Source of the DNA: a virus
IMG/VR virus record: IMGVR_UViG_3300042549_003888
Span: 1-22,140 of that record
Length of the DNA stretch: 22,140 bases
Reading direction: 5' to 3' (one strand)
The notes below the pieces were generated by a model that worked only from the letters and a program-made list of their open reading frames with translations, ran no database searches and had not been told where the DNA came from. Each line of letters starts with the position of its first letter. The first letter of the stretch is position 1. Both the position numbers and the translations under genes were made by a program. Positions 21,461 to 22,140 of the stretch are shown in pieces.

Positions 21461-22140
21461 GCGATCAGAAGAAGTTCCGCATTACGCTTTGGCAACTGGA
21501 TACAAGCACGGGCTGGAGAAGTTCTAGCGCCAAAGCCGTCGTCTACGACGCCATGTCTATTGGTGTTAACGAGAACGCCAACGACGTCGGATCTGCCTAC
21601 TGGACGCTCAACAATGACCATCCTCAGATTAGCAAGTTTACCCCACTCGAGACGCATTATGAGATCGCTCGATGGTCGCTCGCGCGCAGCCGCTGGGAGT
21701 TCGTTGCTGCTGGTATCCTAGACGACTACAATGTTACAGAATACCAGACCACGTTTAGTGGACTAGATTACATGGCTGTAATGAACCAAATCTTTACGCC
21801 GTTGAGCAATATTACGTTTGCCAGCGTTAGCCCCATCAACCCGAACCTTGCCACCGTCCAAAAGACGACCATCTTCAACTCAACCGACGGCGTTGAGGGA
21901 ACCGACCAGGTGTTCGGTACTTCCTTTGACATCAACGGCAGGGTAAACTTTGACGTTATTGACTCAATGACTGTTTCGTCAGCGACAGTCTCCGCTTATG
22001 CAAACACCACAAAAACCATTAGCATTACCTCTGGAACATCTACGTACACCGCATCGGTGCAAACTCCCTATGTCCAGTTGACATACAGCCTAGAGTGGAC
22101 TGGCGCAACATCGCTTTCTGGGGGTGCTACTGGTACTTTC
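21457..22140 (+). CDS. Tail hub / minor tail protein, N-terminal part (partial)
   Basis: The frame is open from TTG 21457 to the right edge, giving 228 codons without a stop. The N-terminal region reads FRITLWQLD, then NDVGSAYWTLNNDHPQISKF, LETHYEIARW, RWEFVAAGILDD and YQTTFSGLDYMAVM. This is the layout of siphophage hub proteins of the ReqiPepy6 gp37-like type: a beta-domain taking a position statement, W...G, then a 'f.G.Dy' element. Hubs close the tail tube and often carry cell-wall or receptor-related domains further on. What follows (ITFASVSPINPNLATVQKTT onward) is Thr/Ser-rich and beta-like. The C-terminal domains lie outside the window. Confidence 0.72.
   Translation, partial: MSDQKKFRITLWQLDTSTGWRSSSAKAVVYDAMSIGVNENANDVGSAYWTLNNDHPQISKFTPLETHYEIARWSLARSRWEFVAAGILDDYNVTEYQTTFSGLDYMAVMNQIFTPLSNITFASVSPINPNLATVQKTTIFNSTDGVEGTDQVFGTSFDINGRVNFDVIDSMTVSSATVSAYANTTKTISITSGTSTYTASVQTPYVQLTYSLEWTGATSLSGGATGTF

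Noticed and set aside
1-22140. tRNA genes, CRISPR arrays, insertion sequences, attachment sites
   Set aside because: The only non-coding gaps (16955-17005 and 18543-18684) contain no cloverleaf, spaced repeats or inverted terminal repeats beyond the hairpins listed, and no transposase or integrase is encoded.

Overview
The window reads as one continuous stretch of a tailed double-stranded DNA phage (Caudoviricetes) genome. All genes supported here lie on the + strand and are packed head to tail with 1-8 nt overlaps (TAATG, ATGA, TTGA). The hallmark genes are the large terminase, portal, scaffold, major capsid protein, head-tail adaptor, Dit-like distal tail protein and the start of a tail hub. 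No replication, integration, repressor, tRNA or CRISPR feature is visible. The host is not determined. A C39-like lysin, a tail hub of the type seen in actinobacterial phages, terminator-like hairpins without a T tract and a Pro-Thr-rich secreted protein would suit an actinobacterial or Chloroflexota host, but this is a weak inference.

Region 1 (1-2609) is a probable small-terminase/DNA-binding gene followed by an apparent lysis cassette. The cassette holds a signal-peptide, Pro-Thr-rich protein with a C-terminal membrane segment, a 56-aa two-helix holin-like protein, and a 387-aa protein. That last protein joins a cysteine-peptidase-like lysin to a holin-like membrane domain. A good ribosome-binding site sits inside this gene ahead of an in-frame ATG, so a separate 83-aa holin may also be made.

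Region 2 (2609-3968) carries a TagD-like cytidylyltransferase, a GT-A glycosyltransferase and a small basic protein. Region 3 (3965-16954) carries the large terminase, the portal and two very large unassigned proteins of 931 and 2146 aa. The 2146-aa protein contains an HEIGH zinc-protease motif and looks like a mosaic multidomain virion or ejection protein.

Region 4 (16955-18684) holds scaffold and major capsid protein, followed by a very strong hairpin that overlaps a candidate promoter. Region 5 (18685-22140) holds a GT-B glycosyltransferase, the adaptor, a Dit-like protein and the N-terminal 228 codons of the hub. No major tail protein or tape measure lies between adaptor and Dit, which is unusual for a long-tailed phage.

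The most interesting points are the lysin-holin fusion with a nested start, the giant protease-containing protein, the set of three sugar-related genes around the structural genes, and the missing tail-tube genes.
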